Of a stretch of DNA of 64,000 nt, positions 1-8,852 are shown piece after piece. The notes below the pieces were generated by a model. The model was not told the DNA's origin. It did not search any database and saw only the letters and a list, made by a program, of their open reading frames with translations. Within the stretch, counting starts at the first letter, position 1, and every line of letters begins with the position of its first letter. The position numbers were made by a program, and so were the translations under genes. The stretch is from Caulobacter sp. (lineage in GTDB: Bacteria > Pseudomonadota > Alphaproteobacteria > Caulobacterales > Caulobacteraceae). The stretch is taken from NCBI GenBank assembly GCA_017745235.1, contig JAGHZU010000003.1, forward strand, positions 319,056 through 383,055, written 5' to 3'.

Positions 1-224
1 ACCTTGTCGTCCAGCTTCTTGCCGGTGAACTTCACCTTGTCGGCGTTGATCACGACGACGAAGTCGCCGCAGTCGACGTGCGGGGTGTAGTCAGGACGGT
101 GCTTGCCGCGAAGACGCATGGCGATGAACGTCGCCAGACGGCCGACAACGGCGTCCTGGGCGTCGACCACGATCCACTTCTTCTCGACCTCGGCGGGCTT
201 CAGGGAAGCCGTGGTCTTTTGCAT
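1..224 (-). CDS. rplM: 50S ribosomal protein L13 (partial, 5' part)
   Basis: This is the N-terminal ~74 residues of large-subunit ribosomal protein L13; the gene runs off the left edge of the window. The translation begins [17 protein letters not shown] and continues through [19 protein letters not shown] and [16 protein letters not shown], the characteristic start of the L13 fold. L13 is an early-assembly 23S rRNA binding protein and is normally followed by rpsI, which would lie outside the window. The ATG at 222-224 is the first plausible start and lies ~68 bases downstream of a good promoter match. Confidence 0.95.
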   Translation of the reverse strand, partial: MQKTTASLKPAEVEKKWIVVDAQDAVVGRLATFIAMRLRGKHRPDYTPHVDCGDFVVVINADKVKFTGKKLDDK

Positions 225-291
225 GGGATTGATCCGTTATTCCTTGTGCGTCTGGAACCAACGAACCGGCTCCGTCTGCGTGAGGGGCGGC

Positions 292-319
292 GGATACAGG
301 ACGGCTTGCCTCCTGTCAA
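292..319 (-). promoter_or_regulatory. Candidate housekeeping promoter of rplM
   Basis: On the minus strand a perfect TTGACA (314-319) is followed after 15 bases by TGTATCC (292-298). This resembles a sigma-70/73 type promoter and points towards the rplM start at 224. The assignment is by motif only. Confidence 0.45.
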
Positions 320-375
320 CAATGCGCACGCAAGAAAGTCCGCAAACCCTTATCCTGCAAGGGATTTCGCGATGT

Positions 376-389
376 GGTATCATGATACC
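376..389. promoter_or_regulatory. Perfect 14-bp palindrome GGTATCATGATACC
   Basis: The palindrome lies between the alkaline phosphatase stop (440) and the rplM promoter. A perfect dyad of this type is typical of a dimeric repressor site such as those of GntR or AraC-like proteins, but it sits ~57 bases upstream of the rplM -35 and downstream of the phosphatase, so its target is unclear. Confidence 0.35.
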
Positions 390-396
390 GCATTTA

Positions 397-431
397 ATCG
401 CCATCCCCGGATCCGCCTTGGAGATGGCGAT
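397..431. repeat. Intergenic inverted repeat (REP-like copy 1), 3' of alkaline phosphatase
   Basis: ATCGCCATC (397-405) and GATGGCGAT (423-431) form a perfect 9-bp stem around a 17-nt loop that itself contains CGGATCCG. It begins 9 bases past the phosphatase stop on that gene's transcript, so it may act as a terminator or mRNA 3' stem, although only a weak TTAAAT follows. The left half closely matches the start of the element at 36653. Confidence 0.5.
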
Positions 432-439
432 CCGCGAAA

Positions 440-1942
440 CTACCTGGCGTCGAAGCCGTAGGCGTGGCGCATGACTTGGTAGATGTAGCTTTCCTCGACG
501 ACGCCGCGCACCAGATAGGCGCCGGGGCCGTCGGCGAACACGCCTACATCCTCGCCGGAGTGAGCGCTGCTGGGCAGGTTGGCCAAGGCCTGCTGGTGAT
601 AGTCGACATCGTCGGTGTCTTCCTTTGACGGATCCGCACGCGCGCCGTCGCCCTCCACGCCGCCGGGACCGGTGGCGAAGCTGAGCACGGTGTAGGGTTT
701 TCCGTCGCCGGCGACGATCGGCTCGCCCTCGTTGCCGGCCAACCCCAGGATCGGGGCATTGCGGTTGGCGTAGCCCGAAATGACCAGGCCGTGACTGTGA
801 TCGGCGGTGACGATGATCAGCGTCTCGTTCAGGTCCACCTTGTCGATCACCGCCTGGATGGCCTTCGAGAACTCGATGGTCTCGGTCATGGTCCGCTTGG
901 CGTTGTTCAGGTGGCTGCCCATGTCGATCTTTCCGCCCTCGACGAGCAGGAAGTAGCCCTTGGGATTCTTCGACAGCAGGTCGACGGCCTTGGTGGCCAT
1001 GGCCGCCAGGGTCGGAACGCCCTCGCCCAGCACCGGGCGCTCGACTTCGTAAGGCAGGTGCTCGTTGGCGAAGAGGCCCAGCACAGGACCGGTCTTGGCC
1101 GGATCCAGCGCCGCCAGCTGAGCGTCAGTGGTGACGTAGGCGGCGCCCGGCGCCTTCAGCCACTCGGCGGTCAGGTCGCGGCCGTCGGCGCGCTTGCCGT
1201 CCTTGCCCTCGGGCAGGAAGCGCGAGCGCCCTCCCCCCAGCGCCACGTCCAGGCGGATCCTGGTCGGCGCTTCCACCAACTGTCGGGCGATATCGACGCA
1301 GCCCGCCTTCAGCGCCTCGCTGGGCATGTCGTTGTCGCCCTCCCAATCGCGATAGGCGGTGTGGGCATAGGTCCCGGCGGGGGTGGCGTGGGTGATGCGG
1401 GTGGTGGTCACCGCGCCGGCCGACAGGCCGTGGGCCTTGGCCAGTTCGGCGATCGTCTCGACGCGCTGGCCAGCTTCGCTGTCGCACTTCTCGGGCAGGG
1501 ACTGGCCGGTCAGGCCGATGATCTTGTTGCGGGTCTTCACGCCGGTGGTGATGGCGGTGATGCCCGCGGCGCTGTCGGTGACCTGGGTGTCGTGGCTGTA
1601 GGTCTTGGACAGCGCCGTCCAGGGCAGCTTCTCGAACGACAGCGAATTGCTCTCGCCGTCCACGCCGCGCTGCTGGCCCTCGTAGATGCGGCTGGCGACC
1701 ACGGTGGAGATGCCCATGCCGTCGCCCAGGAACAGGATCACGTTCTTGGCGCGCCCGGTGTTGGGCGACACCGTCAAGGCCTTGGCCAGCGCAGCCTCGC
1801 CGGCCTTGAAATAGGCGTCCCCCGGCGCGGCGTTGACCGGCGCGACCGCCGCGGCCTTGGGCGCGGGCTTCGTCGCGGCCTGAACGGCGACCGGCGCGGC
1901 AAGGAGCATGGCTCCGGCGAGAAGGCGGGAAACGAGGGTCAC
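440..1942 (-). CDS. Alkaline phosphatase (PhoA-type), secreted
   Basis: Predicted periplasmic phosphomonoesterase of ~500 residues that would release phosphate from organic esters. A signal peptide (LVSRLLAGAMLLAAPVAVQAA) is followed by an Ala/Pro-rich linker. Family motifs are visible: VILFLGDGMG with metal-ligand Asp near residue 74, DSAAG with the nucleophile Ser near 124, VEGGKIDMGSH, VTADHSHG and HSGEDVGVFA. I chose the GTG at 1942 because GGAG lies 9 bases upstream; a TTG at 1957 would add five residues. A half-matching Pho-box-like CTGTCAC (1993-1999) lies upstream and fits phosphate control, but the second half-site is poor. The gene stands alone. Confidence 0.9.
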   Translation of the reverse strand: MTLVSRLLAGAMLLAAPVAVQAATKPAPKAAAVAPVNAAPGDAYFKAGEAALAKALTVSPNTGRAKNVILFLGDGMGISTVVASRIYEGQQRGVDGESNSLSFEKLPWTALSKTYSHDTQVTDSAAGITAITTGVKTRNKIIGLTGQSLPEKCDSEAGQRVETIAELAKAHGLSAGAVTTTRITHATPAGTYAHTAYRDWEGDNDMPSEALKAGCVDIARQLVEAPTRIRLDVALGGGRSRFLPEGKDGKRADGRDLTAEWLKAPGAAYVTTDAQLAALDPAKTGPVLGLFANEHLPYEVERPVLGEGVPTLAAMATKAVDLLSKNPKGYFLLVEGGKIDMGSHLNNAKRTMTETIEFSKAIQAVIDKVDLNETLIIVTADHSHGLVISGYANRNAPILGLAGNEGEPIVAGDGKPYTVLSFATGPGGVEGDGARADPSKEDTDDVDYHQQALANLPSSAHSGEDVGVFADGPGAYLVRGVVEESYIYQVMRHAYGFDAR

Positions 1943-2038
1943 GATCGGTGTCTCCAAGCAGAAGCGTCGAGACGTCCCTGTGGTCGCGTTTCGTGACAGT
2001 TCTTCGAGGGCGGGCGCGAAACGGTTCGCGCCCTTCGC

Positions 2039-3070
2039 CTACACGCGGCGGACTCGCCAGGCGAAGCCGGTGGCCGCAGCCAGCAGAACCGCCGCCCCGG
2101 CCTGGTGCAGGATGCCCAGCGACAGCGGCACGGCCGACATCAGCGTCCAGACGCCAAGTCCGGCTTGCAGGCAGACCACCGCCACCAGGGCGTAGGCCGA
2201 GATCTTGGCCTCGCGCTGCAGATGGCGGTCGCGCGAAGCGGCCACCCCGATGATGACGGCGCCGATGAACAGGGCGTAGGCCATCAGGCGGTGATGCAGC
2301 TGAACCGCACCCTGGCTGTGGGCGATCGTCCCCCAGAAACCGTGACCGGCGTACTCGGCAGGAACCAGCGATCCATTCATCAGCGGCCAGTCGTTATAGA
2401 CGAGGCCCGCATGGTTGCCGGCGACCAGCGCGCCCAGCAGGCTCTGGAAGAACACCGCGGCCAGGAAGCCCAGGGCCCACCCCCGCCAGGAACTGCGCTC
2501 CTCGACCCGGGGCGAGCCGGACCAGGCGTCCAACCCCGTCCAGACCAGCAGGACGAAAAGGCCCAGCGCCAAGCCCAGGTGCGTGGCCAGGCGCTCGGGC
2601 GCCACCGAGACCCGCTCGGCCAGGCCGCTGGACACCATCCACCAGCCCACCGCCCCCTGCAGTCCGCCTAGGCCGAACATGGCCGCGCAGCGCCAGATCA
2701 GGCGGCGCGGGATCATCCCGCGCACCAGGAAGAAGACGAACGGCACGAAAAACACCACCCCGACCAGGCGGCCCAGCAGGCGGTGGCTCCATTCCCACCA
2801 GTAGATCCCCTTGAAGGCCTCCACGGTCATGTCGGGATTGACCAGCTTGTATTGCGGAATGCGCTGATAGAGCGCGAATTCGTCGGCCCACGCCTTGTCG
2901 GACATCGGCGGCAGCGCGCCGCTGATCGGCTTCCACTGGGTGATCGACAGGCCGGAGTCCGTCAGGCGCGTGGCGCCGCCGACCACGACCATGGCGAAGA
3001 CGAAGACCGCCACCACGAAAAGCCACACCGCCACCGGGCGGGAACGATCGGAACGCAAGAAAGACGTCAT
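2039..3070 (-). CDS. ctaA: Heme A synthase (COX15/CtaA)
   Basis: Integral membrane enzyme of ~343 residues that oxidises the C8 methyl of heme O to give heme A for aa3-type cytochrome oxidase. The sequence has about eight hydrophobic helices and the family motifs [46 protein letters not shown] and ILHQAGAA, which carry the conserved heme-ligating histidines and the Glu of the active site. The long type-2 form (EYxHR-like WEWSHR) typical of alphaproteobacteria is evident. I prefer the ATG at 3070 ([12 protein letters not shown]); an upstream ATG at 3148 would add 26 residues that look non-family. No other cox genes are adjacent. Confidence 0.95.
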   Translation of the reverse strand: MTSFLRSDRSRPVAVWLFVVAVFVFAMVVVGGATRLTDSGLSITQWKPISGALPPMSDKAWADEFALYQRIPQYKLVNPDMTVEAFKGIYWWEWSHRLLGRLVGVVFFVPFVFFLVRGMIPRRLIWRCAAMFGLGGLQGAVGWWMVSSGLAERVSVAPERLATHLGLALGLFVLLVWTGLDAWSGSPRVEERSSWRGWALGFLAAVFFQSLLGALVAGNHAGLVYNDWPLMNGSLVPAEYAGHGFWGTIAHSQGAVQLHHRLMAYALFIGAVIIGVAASRDRHLQREAKISAYALVAVVCLQAGLGVWTLMSAVPLSLGILHQAGAAVLLAAATGFAWRVRRV

Positions 3071-3215
3071 GACAGCCGGAAAGAACGTCAGTTGAGGGCC
3101 TGAATAAGGCGAAGCCTTGCCGTACGCCGGACCGAGGCTCGCGTCCATCGCTCATGACGCGTAAGGCGTCCCATGCGATGATGCCTTCGGGCGCAGGGGC
3201 GGGTCGGAGACTTCA

Positions 3216-3479
3216 ATGAGCGGCGTGGGCGTGTTCGTGGCCGTGGTCATCGGCATCCTGGCCGGCTGGATCGCCGATCTGGTGCTGGCGCGCCATCACT
3301 CGCTCTTCACCAAGCTCTTGATCGGCGTCGTCGGCTCGTTCATCGGAACCTTCATCGCCCAGCGCCTGGACATCCGGTTCGAAGGCTTCGTCGGAAGCCT
3401 GGTGGTGTCCAGCATCGGGGCGGTCTTCTTCCTGGCCATTCTCGGCATCTTTTCTGGCCTCTTCCGGAGACACGCTTGA
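3216..3479 (+). CDS. GlsB/YeaQ/YmgE family small membrane protein
   Basis: An 87-residue protein with three hydrophobic segments and the family pattern GILAGWIADLVL...IGVVGSFIGTFIA near residues 13-50. Members of this family (transglycosylase-associated proteins, Pfam PF04226) are small inner-membrane proteins often linked to stress; no enzyme activity is established. Its stop overlaps the TTG start of the next gene (TTGA), so the two are probably translated together. Confidence 0.85.
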   Translation: MSGVGVFVAVVIGILAGWIADLVLARHHSLFTKLLIGVVGSFIGTFIAQRLDIRFEGFVGSLVVSSIGAVFFLAILGIFSGLFRRHA

Positions 3480-3703
3480 GCGCTCCCCTCATCCCCGCCC
3501 GCCTGCGCAAGCTGATCGGCGGGATCGGCATCATGGTCTTCCTGGCCGCCTGGATCTGGATCTTCACCAGCCTCTACGACTTCCTGCCCCCCAACCGCCT
3601 GGTGCACCTGATCTACTTTGTGGTCGCGGGCATGGGCTGGGGCCTGCCGCTGATGCCGCTGATGTCGTGGATGGGCAAGGCCGACAAGCCGATCGGCCGA
3701 TAA
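3476..3703 (+). CDS. DUF2842 small membrane protein
   Basis: A 75-residue protein with two hydrophobic helices (about residues 12-33 and 42-62) and the motif LPPNRLVHLIYFVVAGMGWGLPLMPLM, typical of the alphaproteobacterial DUF2842 family. Function unknown. The TTG start at 3476 overlaps the upstream stop by four bases, indicating translational coupling. A strong hairpin begins 8 bases after the stop. Confidence 0.8.
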   Translation: MSAPLIPARLRKLIGGIGIMVFLAAWIWIFTSLYDFLPPNRLVHLIYFVVAGMGWGLPLMPLMSWMGKADKPIGR

Positions 3704-3710
3704 CGAAAAA

Positions 3711-3730
3711 GGCCGCCCCGAAGGGCGGCC
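3711..3730. terminator. Bidirectional intrinsic terminator between DUF2842 gene and tRNA-Pro
   Basis: GGCCGCCC (3711-3718), loop CGAA, GGGCGGCC (3723-3730): a perfect 8-bp GC stem with a CGAA tetraloop. AAAAA precedes it and TTT follows it, so it can end the rightward DUF2842 transcript and, with a five-U tail, the leftward tRNA-Pro transcript. Confidence 0.8.
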
Positions 3731-3766
3731 TTTCCATTCTTCCGGTCGCATTCCCTTGGAAGGAAA

Positions 3767-3843
<77 letters not shown>

Positions 3844-3917
3844 ACACGGAAGGAGCGCCCTTATAGGTGCGGCTTTCGGCTTGAGCAATGGGATTCCTGA
3901 GGGAATTTCGAAGAGGC

Positions 3918-4346
3918 TCACAACCCCCGCAAAAGCCCGTCCAGGCGGGCTTTGACGGCTGTCAGGTCGCTCAGAGCCAGGACCAGGCGTTCGCGCGCCT
4001 CATCCGCCAGCTCGGCGCCCGGCAGGGAATCGATGGGCGTTTCGGGGATCGGATCGAGCGACGCCGAGCCGTTGTCGCCCAGGCCGGCGGCGATCACGAG
4101 CGTGATCCCCTGCTCGCGGTGCAGCTTCTGCACGCCCTTGATGGTGTAACCCTCGGCGTGCAGCAGGGCGCGGACGCCGCTGAGCACGGCGATGTCCTGC
4201 GGGCGGTAGAACCGCCGCCCGCCGGCGCGTTTCATGGGGCGGATGAAGGAGAACTTGGTCTCCCAGAAGCGCAGGACGTGCTGCGGCACGCCCAGCTCTT
4301 CGGCGGCCTCGGATATCGTGCGGAAGGCGTTGGGCCCCTTCGCCAC
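3918..4346 (-). CDS. MerR family transcriptional regulator
   Basis: A 142-residue DNA-binding protein. The N-terminal winged helix-turn-helix reads [19 protein letters not shown], then [33 protein letters not shown] (residues ~10-75), the usual MerR recognition and wing region. The C-terminal third is a short acidic and helical tail without Cys or an obvious ligand domain. GTG start. It lies 15 bases downstream of ihfA, the gene order seen in many alphaproteobacteria, and is probably co-transcribed. Target unknown. Confidence 0.9.
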   Translation of the reverse strand: MAKGPNAFRTISEAAEELGVPQHVLRFWETKFSFIRPMKRAGGRRFYRPQDIAVLSGVRALLHAEGYTIKGVQKLHREQGITLVIAAGLGDNGSASLDPIPETPIDSLPGAELADEARERLVLALSDLTAVKARLDGLLRGL

Positions 4347-4361
4347 CGCATCGAATCCTTC

Positions 4362-4664
4362 TTAGCCGCCGAGGGCGCGGTCGATTCGCGCCTTCATGAC
4401 CTGCGAAGCCCGGAAGCCGATCACCCGGCGGGGCTCGATCTCGGCCGGCTCGCCGGTCTTGGGATTACGGCCCATCCGGGCCCGCTTGTCGCGAACCTGG
4501 AAGACGCCGAATCCGGAAAGCTTGACGGTCTCGCCCCTCTCCAACGCCTCGGCGACGAGGTCCAGGGTGCGTTCCACCAGACCCGCACAATCCTGGCGGG
4601 TCAGCCCGACTTCCTCGTGGACCGCCTCGCAAAGGTCGGCCCGGGTCAATGTCGCGCCTTTCAT
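4362..4664 (-). CDS. ihfA: Integration host factor subunit alpha
   Basis: A 100-residue HU/IHF-fold protein that pairs with IHF-beta to bend DNA at recombination, replication and sigma-54 promoter sites. It starts [21 protein letters not shown] and carries [18 protein letters not shown] and the beta-arm [22 protein letters not shown]. The ATG at 4664 is preceded by a GGGGGC-rich RBS and gives the standard length. In Caulobacter IHF supports flagellar promoters; that link is family knowledge, not seen here. Confidence 0.95.
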   Translation of the reverse strand: MKGATLTRADLCEAVHEEVGLTRQDCAGLVERTLDLVAEALERGETVKLSGFGVFQVRDKRARMGRNPKTGEPAEIEPRRVIGFRASQVMKARIDRALGG

Positions 4665-4850
4665 GACGCCCCCTACGCTAGCTGAACAAACCCCGAAGCG
4701 TCGCCGAGCGTCCGGATTAGAGGTCCGTTCGTGCGACACGCTCTCATCAACTCAAGCCTGCATGCCGCGATTATCGCATGGAGTCAAAGGCTGAGGGCCA
4801 TGACTTCAGACGCAAACGCAAGCCGTGCGCAAAAACGGCCACGCTTTGGC

Positions 4851-5828
4851 CTAGAGACGCAGGACGCAGGCGCCCCAGGTCAGGCCGCCGCCCATCGCCT
4901 CAAGCAGCAGCAGCTGACCCGGCTTGATCCGGCCGTCCGCGATTCCCTGGGCGAAAGCCAGGGGGATCGAGGCGGCCGAGGTGTTGGCGTGCAGGGCGAC
5001 CGTCGAGATCACCTTGTCCTCGTCGATGCCGCAGCGGTGGGCGACGCCAGCCAGGATGCGCTGGTTGGCCTGGTGCGGAATGAACCAGTCGACCTCGGGC
5101 ACGCTGACGCCAGCCACCTCGGCGGCGGCGAAGATGGCCTCGGAAATGTTGACGACCGCGTGCTTGAAGACCTGATTGCCCAGCATCCGCAGCTTGCCCA
5201 CCGTGCCCGTGGTCGAAGGGCCGCCATCGACATAGAGCAGGTCCTGCTTGGTTCCGTCGGCTCGCAAGGCGAAGCCCAGTATCCCACGGTCGGCGGTCGT
5301 GCCCTGCCCTTCGCGCGGCTCCAGCACCACCGCGCCGGCGCCGTCGCCGAACAGCACGCAGGTGCCACGGTCGGTCCAGTCCATCAGGCGGGTCATGGCC
5401 TCGGCCCCGATCACCAGGGCGCACTTGGCGTGCCCGCGCGCCACAAACCCGTCGGCCACGCTCAAGGCATAGACGAAGCCCGAGCATACGGCCTGGACGT
5501 CGAAGGCGATGCCGACGGGCGCACCCAGCTTGCGCTGCACGATCGTCGCCGTGGCTGGAAAGGTCAGGTCCGGCGTGGTGGTGGCCACGATGATCAGATC
5601 GACGTCGGCGGCGGTCTTGCCGGCCTTCTCCAGCGCCTGCTGGGCGGCGCGGAAAGCCAGGTCCGAAACCGGCTGGTCGTCAGCCGCCTTATGGCGCTGG
5701 CGGATGCCCGTGCGCTCGACGATCCAGGCGTCGCTGGTGTCGACGGTCTGGGCCAGTTCGTCGTTGGTGACGATATTCTCGGGCAGGTAGGCGCCCACCC
5801 CGGTGACGACGCTACGGACTACGCTCAC
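4851..5828 (-). CDS. fabH: Beta-ketoacyl-ACP synthase III
   Basis: A 325-residue cytosolic enzyme that condenses an acyl-CoA primer with malonyl-ACP to start fatty-acid synthesis. The Cys-His-Asn triad is visible: C115 in VQAVCSGF, H252 in FIPHQANQR and N282 in HANTSAASIP. The C-terminal GGGLTWGA loop is present. It has a GTG start whose GTGA overlaps the plsX stop, so plsX and fabH are translationally coupled. The gap of 186 bases to ihfA allows ihfA its own promoter. Confidence 0.97.
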   Translation of the reverse strand: MSVVRSVVTGVGAYLPENIVTNDELAQTVDTSDAWIVERTGIRQRHKAADDQPVSDLAFRAAQQALEKAGKTAADVDLIIVATTTPDLTFPATATIVQRKLGAPVGIAFDVQAVCSGFVYALSVADGFVARGHAKCALVIGAEAMTRLMDWTDRGTCVLFGDGAGAVVLEPREGQGTTADRGILGFALRADGTKQDLLYVDGGPSTTGTVGKLRMLGNQVFKHAVVNISEAIFAAAEVAGVSVPEVDWFIPHQANQRILAGVAHRCGIDEDKVISTVALHANTSAASIPLAFAQGIADGRIKPGQLLLLEAMGGGLTWGACVLRL

Positions 5829-6925
5829 TCGGACACTCCCTGGCCCTCGGCGCCCGACGCGCCTTCGGCCTTGCTTTCGTCAGCGTCGGCTTGGGCCGCG
5901 GGGGGCGCGGTCTTGGTCAGGCGCTTGAGGTTACGGTCGATCTCGGCCGAAAAATCGCTGCGGGCTAGGTCCACGGCCACGCGGATCGCCGAGGCGAAAC
6001 CCAGGGCGTCGGCCCCGCCGTGGCTCTTGACCACGATGCCGTTGAGGCCCAGCAGCGGGCCGCCGTTGACCCGACCCGGGTCCAGGCGGCGGCGCATCTT
6101 CTTCAGCGCGCCCGAGGCGATCAGCGCGCCCAGCATCGCCAGCGGGCCGGAAGTCAAAGTCGTCTTGATCTCATTGGAGAAAAAGCGCGCCAGGCCCTCG
6201 GCGGTCTTCAGGGCGACGTTGCCGGTGAAGCCGTCGGTGACGACCACGTCGACGGTGCCCTTGGCGATGTCGGTGCCCTCGACGAAGCCCCGATAGTCGA
6301 ACTCCAGGTTGGCGTCCTTGAGGATGGCGTGCGCCTCGCGCACTTCCTCGTGTCCCTTCTGATCCTCGGAGCCCACGTTGAGAAGGCCCACCGTCGGCCG
6401 TTCGGAGCCGTGGACGGCGTGGTGGAAGGCCGCGCCCATGATCGCGAACTCGACCAGCTGGTCGGCGTCGCTTTCGACGTTGGCGCCCACGTCCAGCACG
6501 GCCGACACACCGCGCAAGGTAGGCCAGCTGGCGACGATCGCCGGGCGCTCCAGGTTCGCGCCCATGCGAAGGATCAGCTTGGAGATCGCCATCAGGGCGC
6601 CGGTATTGCCGGCCGATACGCAGGCGGCGGCCTCGCCCTCGCGGATCGCCTCGACGGCGTTCCAGAGGCTGGAGCCCTTGCCCCGGCGCATGGCCTGGGC
6701 CGGCTTCTCGTCCATGGCGATGGACTTGTCGGTGTGGCGAACTTCACAGACCGCCCGCGCCGCCGGCGACTTGGCCAGTTCAGCATTCAACAGCGCTTCG
6801 TCGCCGTGCAGCAGGAAGCGCACGCCCGAGAGGCCGGCGACGGCCTGGGCCACCCCCGGCACCACAACGGACGGGCCGTGATCCCCGCCCATGGCGTCGA
6901 TCGAAATGACAACGGATTGAGGCAC
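5825..6925 (-). CDS. plsX: Phosphate acyltransferase PlsX
   Basis: A 366-residue peripheral membrane enzyme that converts acyl-ACP to acyl-phosphate, the donor for PlsY in phospholipid synthesis. The N-terminal ISIDAMGGDHGPSVVVPG and the internal CVSAGNTGALMAI and VVTDGFTGNVALKTAEG are signature PlsX stretches. The last ~40 residues form a charged Ala/Glu-rich tail (KTAPPAAQADADESKAEG) that is not part of the fold. GTG start; coupled to fabH downstream. The rpmF gene often found just upstream is absent here. Confidence 0.96.
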   Translation of the reverse strand: MPQSVVISIDAMGGDHGPSVVVPGVAQAVAGLSGVRFLLHGDEALLNAELAKSPAARAVCEVRHTDKSIAMDEKPAQAMRRGKGSSLWNAVEAIREGEAAACVSAGNTGALMAISKLILRMGANLERPAIVASWPTLRGVSAVLDVGANVESDADQLVEFAIMGAAFHHAVHGSERPTVGLLNVGSEDQKGHEEVREAHAILKDANLEFDYRGFVEGTDIAKGTVDVVVTDGFTGNVALKTAEGLARFFSNEIKTTLTSGPLAMLGALIASGALKKMRRRLDPGRVNGGPLLGLNGIVVKSHGGADALGFASAIRVAVDLARSDFSAEIDRNLKRLTKTAPPAAQADADESKAEGASGAEGQGVSE

Positions 6926-7023
6926 GAGGCGCTATTGGCTCCTGGAGCGGCGCACCGCCCGGTCAAGGCGGCCGGACGATACAGCCGCGATTTTATCACG
7001 CAAGCGGAACGACAAGAGCACGC

Positions 7024-7575
7024 TCAGCTCTCCTCGCCACCGGCGTCGGACTTGGGCTTCAACGCCTTCAGCGCCGCGAACGGCGACAGCTCGACCGGCT
7101 CGGGCGGCTGGACGAACACCGCGCCTGGCTTGCGGGGAAACGGGTCCAGCTCCAGGGCCAGGTGTTCGATCACGTAGGCGCTGACATCGACCACCTCGCC
7201 GTCCAGCACGTCAGGCGGATCATCCGCGTCTGGATCCAGGGCCAGGTCGCCGCCTTCGTCGGGCGAGGTGTTCTCGCTGCCCGCCGGCAGGACCCGCACG
7301 GAGAAGCGCGACTCGACCGGCTCCTCAAACTCGTCGGCGGTCAGGCTGCAGGTCTGGGTGACACGGGCCCGAATGAGGCCCGACACTTCCGCGCCGTCCA
7401 TCCAGGGACGCAGGAAAACCTCGGCGTCCAGGCTGTCCAGCGAGACGATTCCCAGCTGCTTGGCGATCTCCTTGCGGGCCTGGGCGTCGGGCTCCAGGTG
7501 CAGGTCGACGCCGCCACGGTCCACGCGCGCCAGGGTGACCGTGCTGGGCCAGGGATCGATCACGCCTTCGGCCAT
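7024..7575 (-). CDS. DUF177 (YceD-like) protein
   Basis: A 183-residue protein of the DUF177/YceD family, whose bacterial members are linked to 23S rRNA processing and to expression of L32. The central segment RARVTQTCSLTADEFEEPVES (residues ~70-90) is the family core, and the tail ends in a FAALKALKPK motif. It starts inside the upstream chaperone gene (16-base overlap) and is followed 98 bases later by plsX, so it probably belongs to the same leftward operon. Confidence 0.88.
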   Translation of the reverse strand: MAEGVIDPWPSTVTLARVDRGGVDLHLEPDAQARKEIAKQLGIVSLDSLDAEVFLRPWMDGAEVSGLIRARVTQTCSLTADEFEEPVESRFSVRVLPAGSENTSPDEGGDLALDPDADDPPDVLDGEVVDVSAYVIEHLALELDPFPRKPGAVFVQPPEPVELSPFAALKALKPKSDAGGEES

Positions 7576-8090
7576 CGGGCCTCTCCTTGCAGCAGGCTTT
7601 CCAGCGGCTGGGCCGCCAGTTCTTCGCGCGCCTTGATGACATAGTCGCTCAAGGCTGCGACGTCGCCCTCCCCGCGTTCTTCCAGCGCGGTGCGGGCCAG
7701 CATTTCGGTCAGGGCGGCCCGGTCGGGCAGGCTTGCAACCGCCTCATCGAACGACTTCAGCCGTCCGTAGAACGCCCCGGCCAGCTTCTTCATCTTCTTG
7801 CCCACGGCCGTATCGGACACGCCGATCTCGCGGAAGGCGTCGTCCAGACCTCGAACGTAGGAATCGAAAACGGCCTGGGAAAGCTCGGCGGCCGGTTCGC
7901 CCTCTCCCTTCAGGCGTTCCAGAAGCATCACCACATGCAGCGTGAAGAGTTCGAACCGCCCCTCCAACGAGTCGCGCACGCCCATTTCCAGATACAGCGG
8001 CGCGGACCGGGCCTGGCTGACCGCCGAAGCATAAAGCTTGGCCCCCGCCGCCTTGGCGGGCCTGGGTTTGAGCAGCCTGTCCAGAATCAT
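7560..8090 (-). CDS. Ubiquinol-cytochrome c chaperone family protein (CBP3-like)
   Basis: A ~176-residue protein of the CBP3/UQCC1 family, which in mitochondria assists cytochrome b translation and bc1 assembly; alphaproteobacterial members are presumed to act on the same complex. Recognisable stretches are YLEMGVRDSLEGRFELFTLHVVMLLERL and VSDTAVGKKMKKLAGAFYGRL. I chose ATG 8090, with GAGG 7 bases upstream; a GTG at 8093 is directly adjacent. It overlaps the DUF177 gene by 16 bases. Confidence 0.88.
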   Translation of the reverse strand: MILDRLLKPRPAKAAGAKLYASAVSQARSAPLYLEMGVRDSLEGRFELFTLHVVMLLERLKGEGEPAAELSQAVFDSYVRGLDDAFREIGVSDTAVGKKMKKLAGAFYGRLKSFDEAVASLPDRAALTEMLARTALEERGEGDVAALSDYVIKAREELAAQPLESLLQGEARWPKA

Positions 8091-8212
8091 CACTTCGCCT
8101 CGATTTCGCCGCGGCCCGGAATTAACTTCGCCATCCGATCTACGCGGACCATTGAACTAAGCCCGCGCGGACGATAGGTCAAAGTCAGCCTGCTTTAGGT
8201 TCCGGAGCCTCG

Positions 8213-8701
8213 ATGTCTCGTCCTGCCGTCCTCGCCGCCGCCGCCATCGGCCTCGCCGCCGCTGTCTCGGCCTGCACGCCGCTGTCGAGCTATTCGGGTT
8301 TCCAGGCGATCGAGGCCAAGCCGACCGACATGAAGGTGGGCGAGGACAGCAAGTCGACCGTCACCGAGAAGCTGGGTTCGCCTTCGGCCGTGTCCACGTT
8401 CGACAACAACGCTTGGTACTACATTTCGCAGACGACCGACCGCGTGGCTTTCTACAAGCCGCGCGTCATCAAGCGCGACGTGGTGGCGATCAAGTTCAAT
8501 CCGTCCGACGAGAAGGTGGCGTCGATCGACACCTACACCCTCAAGGATGGCAAGGTCATCGCCTACAACAGCCACGAAACTCCGACCCGCGGCCGCGAGA
8601 TGACCATCCTCGAGCAGCTGCTGGGCAACGTCGGTCGTGGCGGCATGCTGCCCAACGACGACCAGGACGCTCCGGGCAACCGCCCGCAAGACCGGCGTTA
8701 A
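8213..8701 (+). CDS. bamE: Outer membrane assembly lipoprotein BamE (SmpA/OmlA)
   Basis: A 162-residue lipoprotein subunit of the BAM complex that inserts beta-barrel proteins into the outer membrane. The signal peptide ends in the lipobox VSAC with acylated Cys21. The mature part has the BamE pattern DMKVGEDSKSTVTEKLGSPS followed by WYYISQTTDRVAFYKP. The tail (GRGGMLPNDDQDAPGNRPQ) is polar and disordered. Divergent from the chaperone operon with a 122-base shared intergenic region. Confidence 0.92.
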   Translation: MSRPAVLAAAAIGLAAAVSACTPLSSYSGFQAIEAKPTDMKVGEDSKSTVTEKLGSPSAVSTFDNNAWYYISQTTDRVAFYKPRVIKRDVVAIKFNPSDEKVASIDTYTLKDGKVIAYNSHETPTRGREMTILEQLLGNVGRGGMLPNDDQDAPGNRPQDRR

Positions 8702-8747
8702 GGTTTAAAACCTCCGGTCGAACATTAAGGATAAATACCTGATTTTT

Positions 8748-8764
8748 CGCGACTTTTTGTCGCG
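8748..8764. other. Hairpin between bamE and the receiver-protein gene
   Basis: CGCGAC-TTTTT-GTCGCG is a perfect 6-bp stem with a 5-T loop, in an AT-rich stretch that also holds the dyad AGGTTTAAAACCT (8701-8713). No U tract follows, so it is either a weak bamE terminator or an element in the leader of the next gene. Confidence 0.35.
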
Positions 8765-8852
8765 ATATCAACATTTCCTCAACGACGATCATGGCATTCT
8801 TTCCCCTTGAAGCGCGACGGCCCAGGCAGCCGCGTTTTCGTGGGGGAAAGCC

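Noticed and set aside
1982..1999. Pho box before the alkaline phosphatase gene
   Set aside because: Only one half-site (CTGTCAC) matches; the second (CGCGACC) is too poor to call as a feature.
6926..7023. Search for rpmF (L32) between the DUF177 gene and plsX, its usual place
   Set aside because: The 98 bases are too short and hold no such frame.
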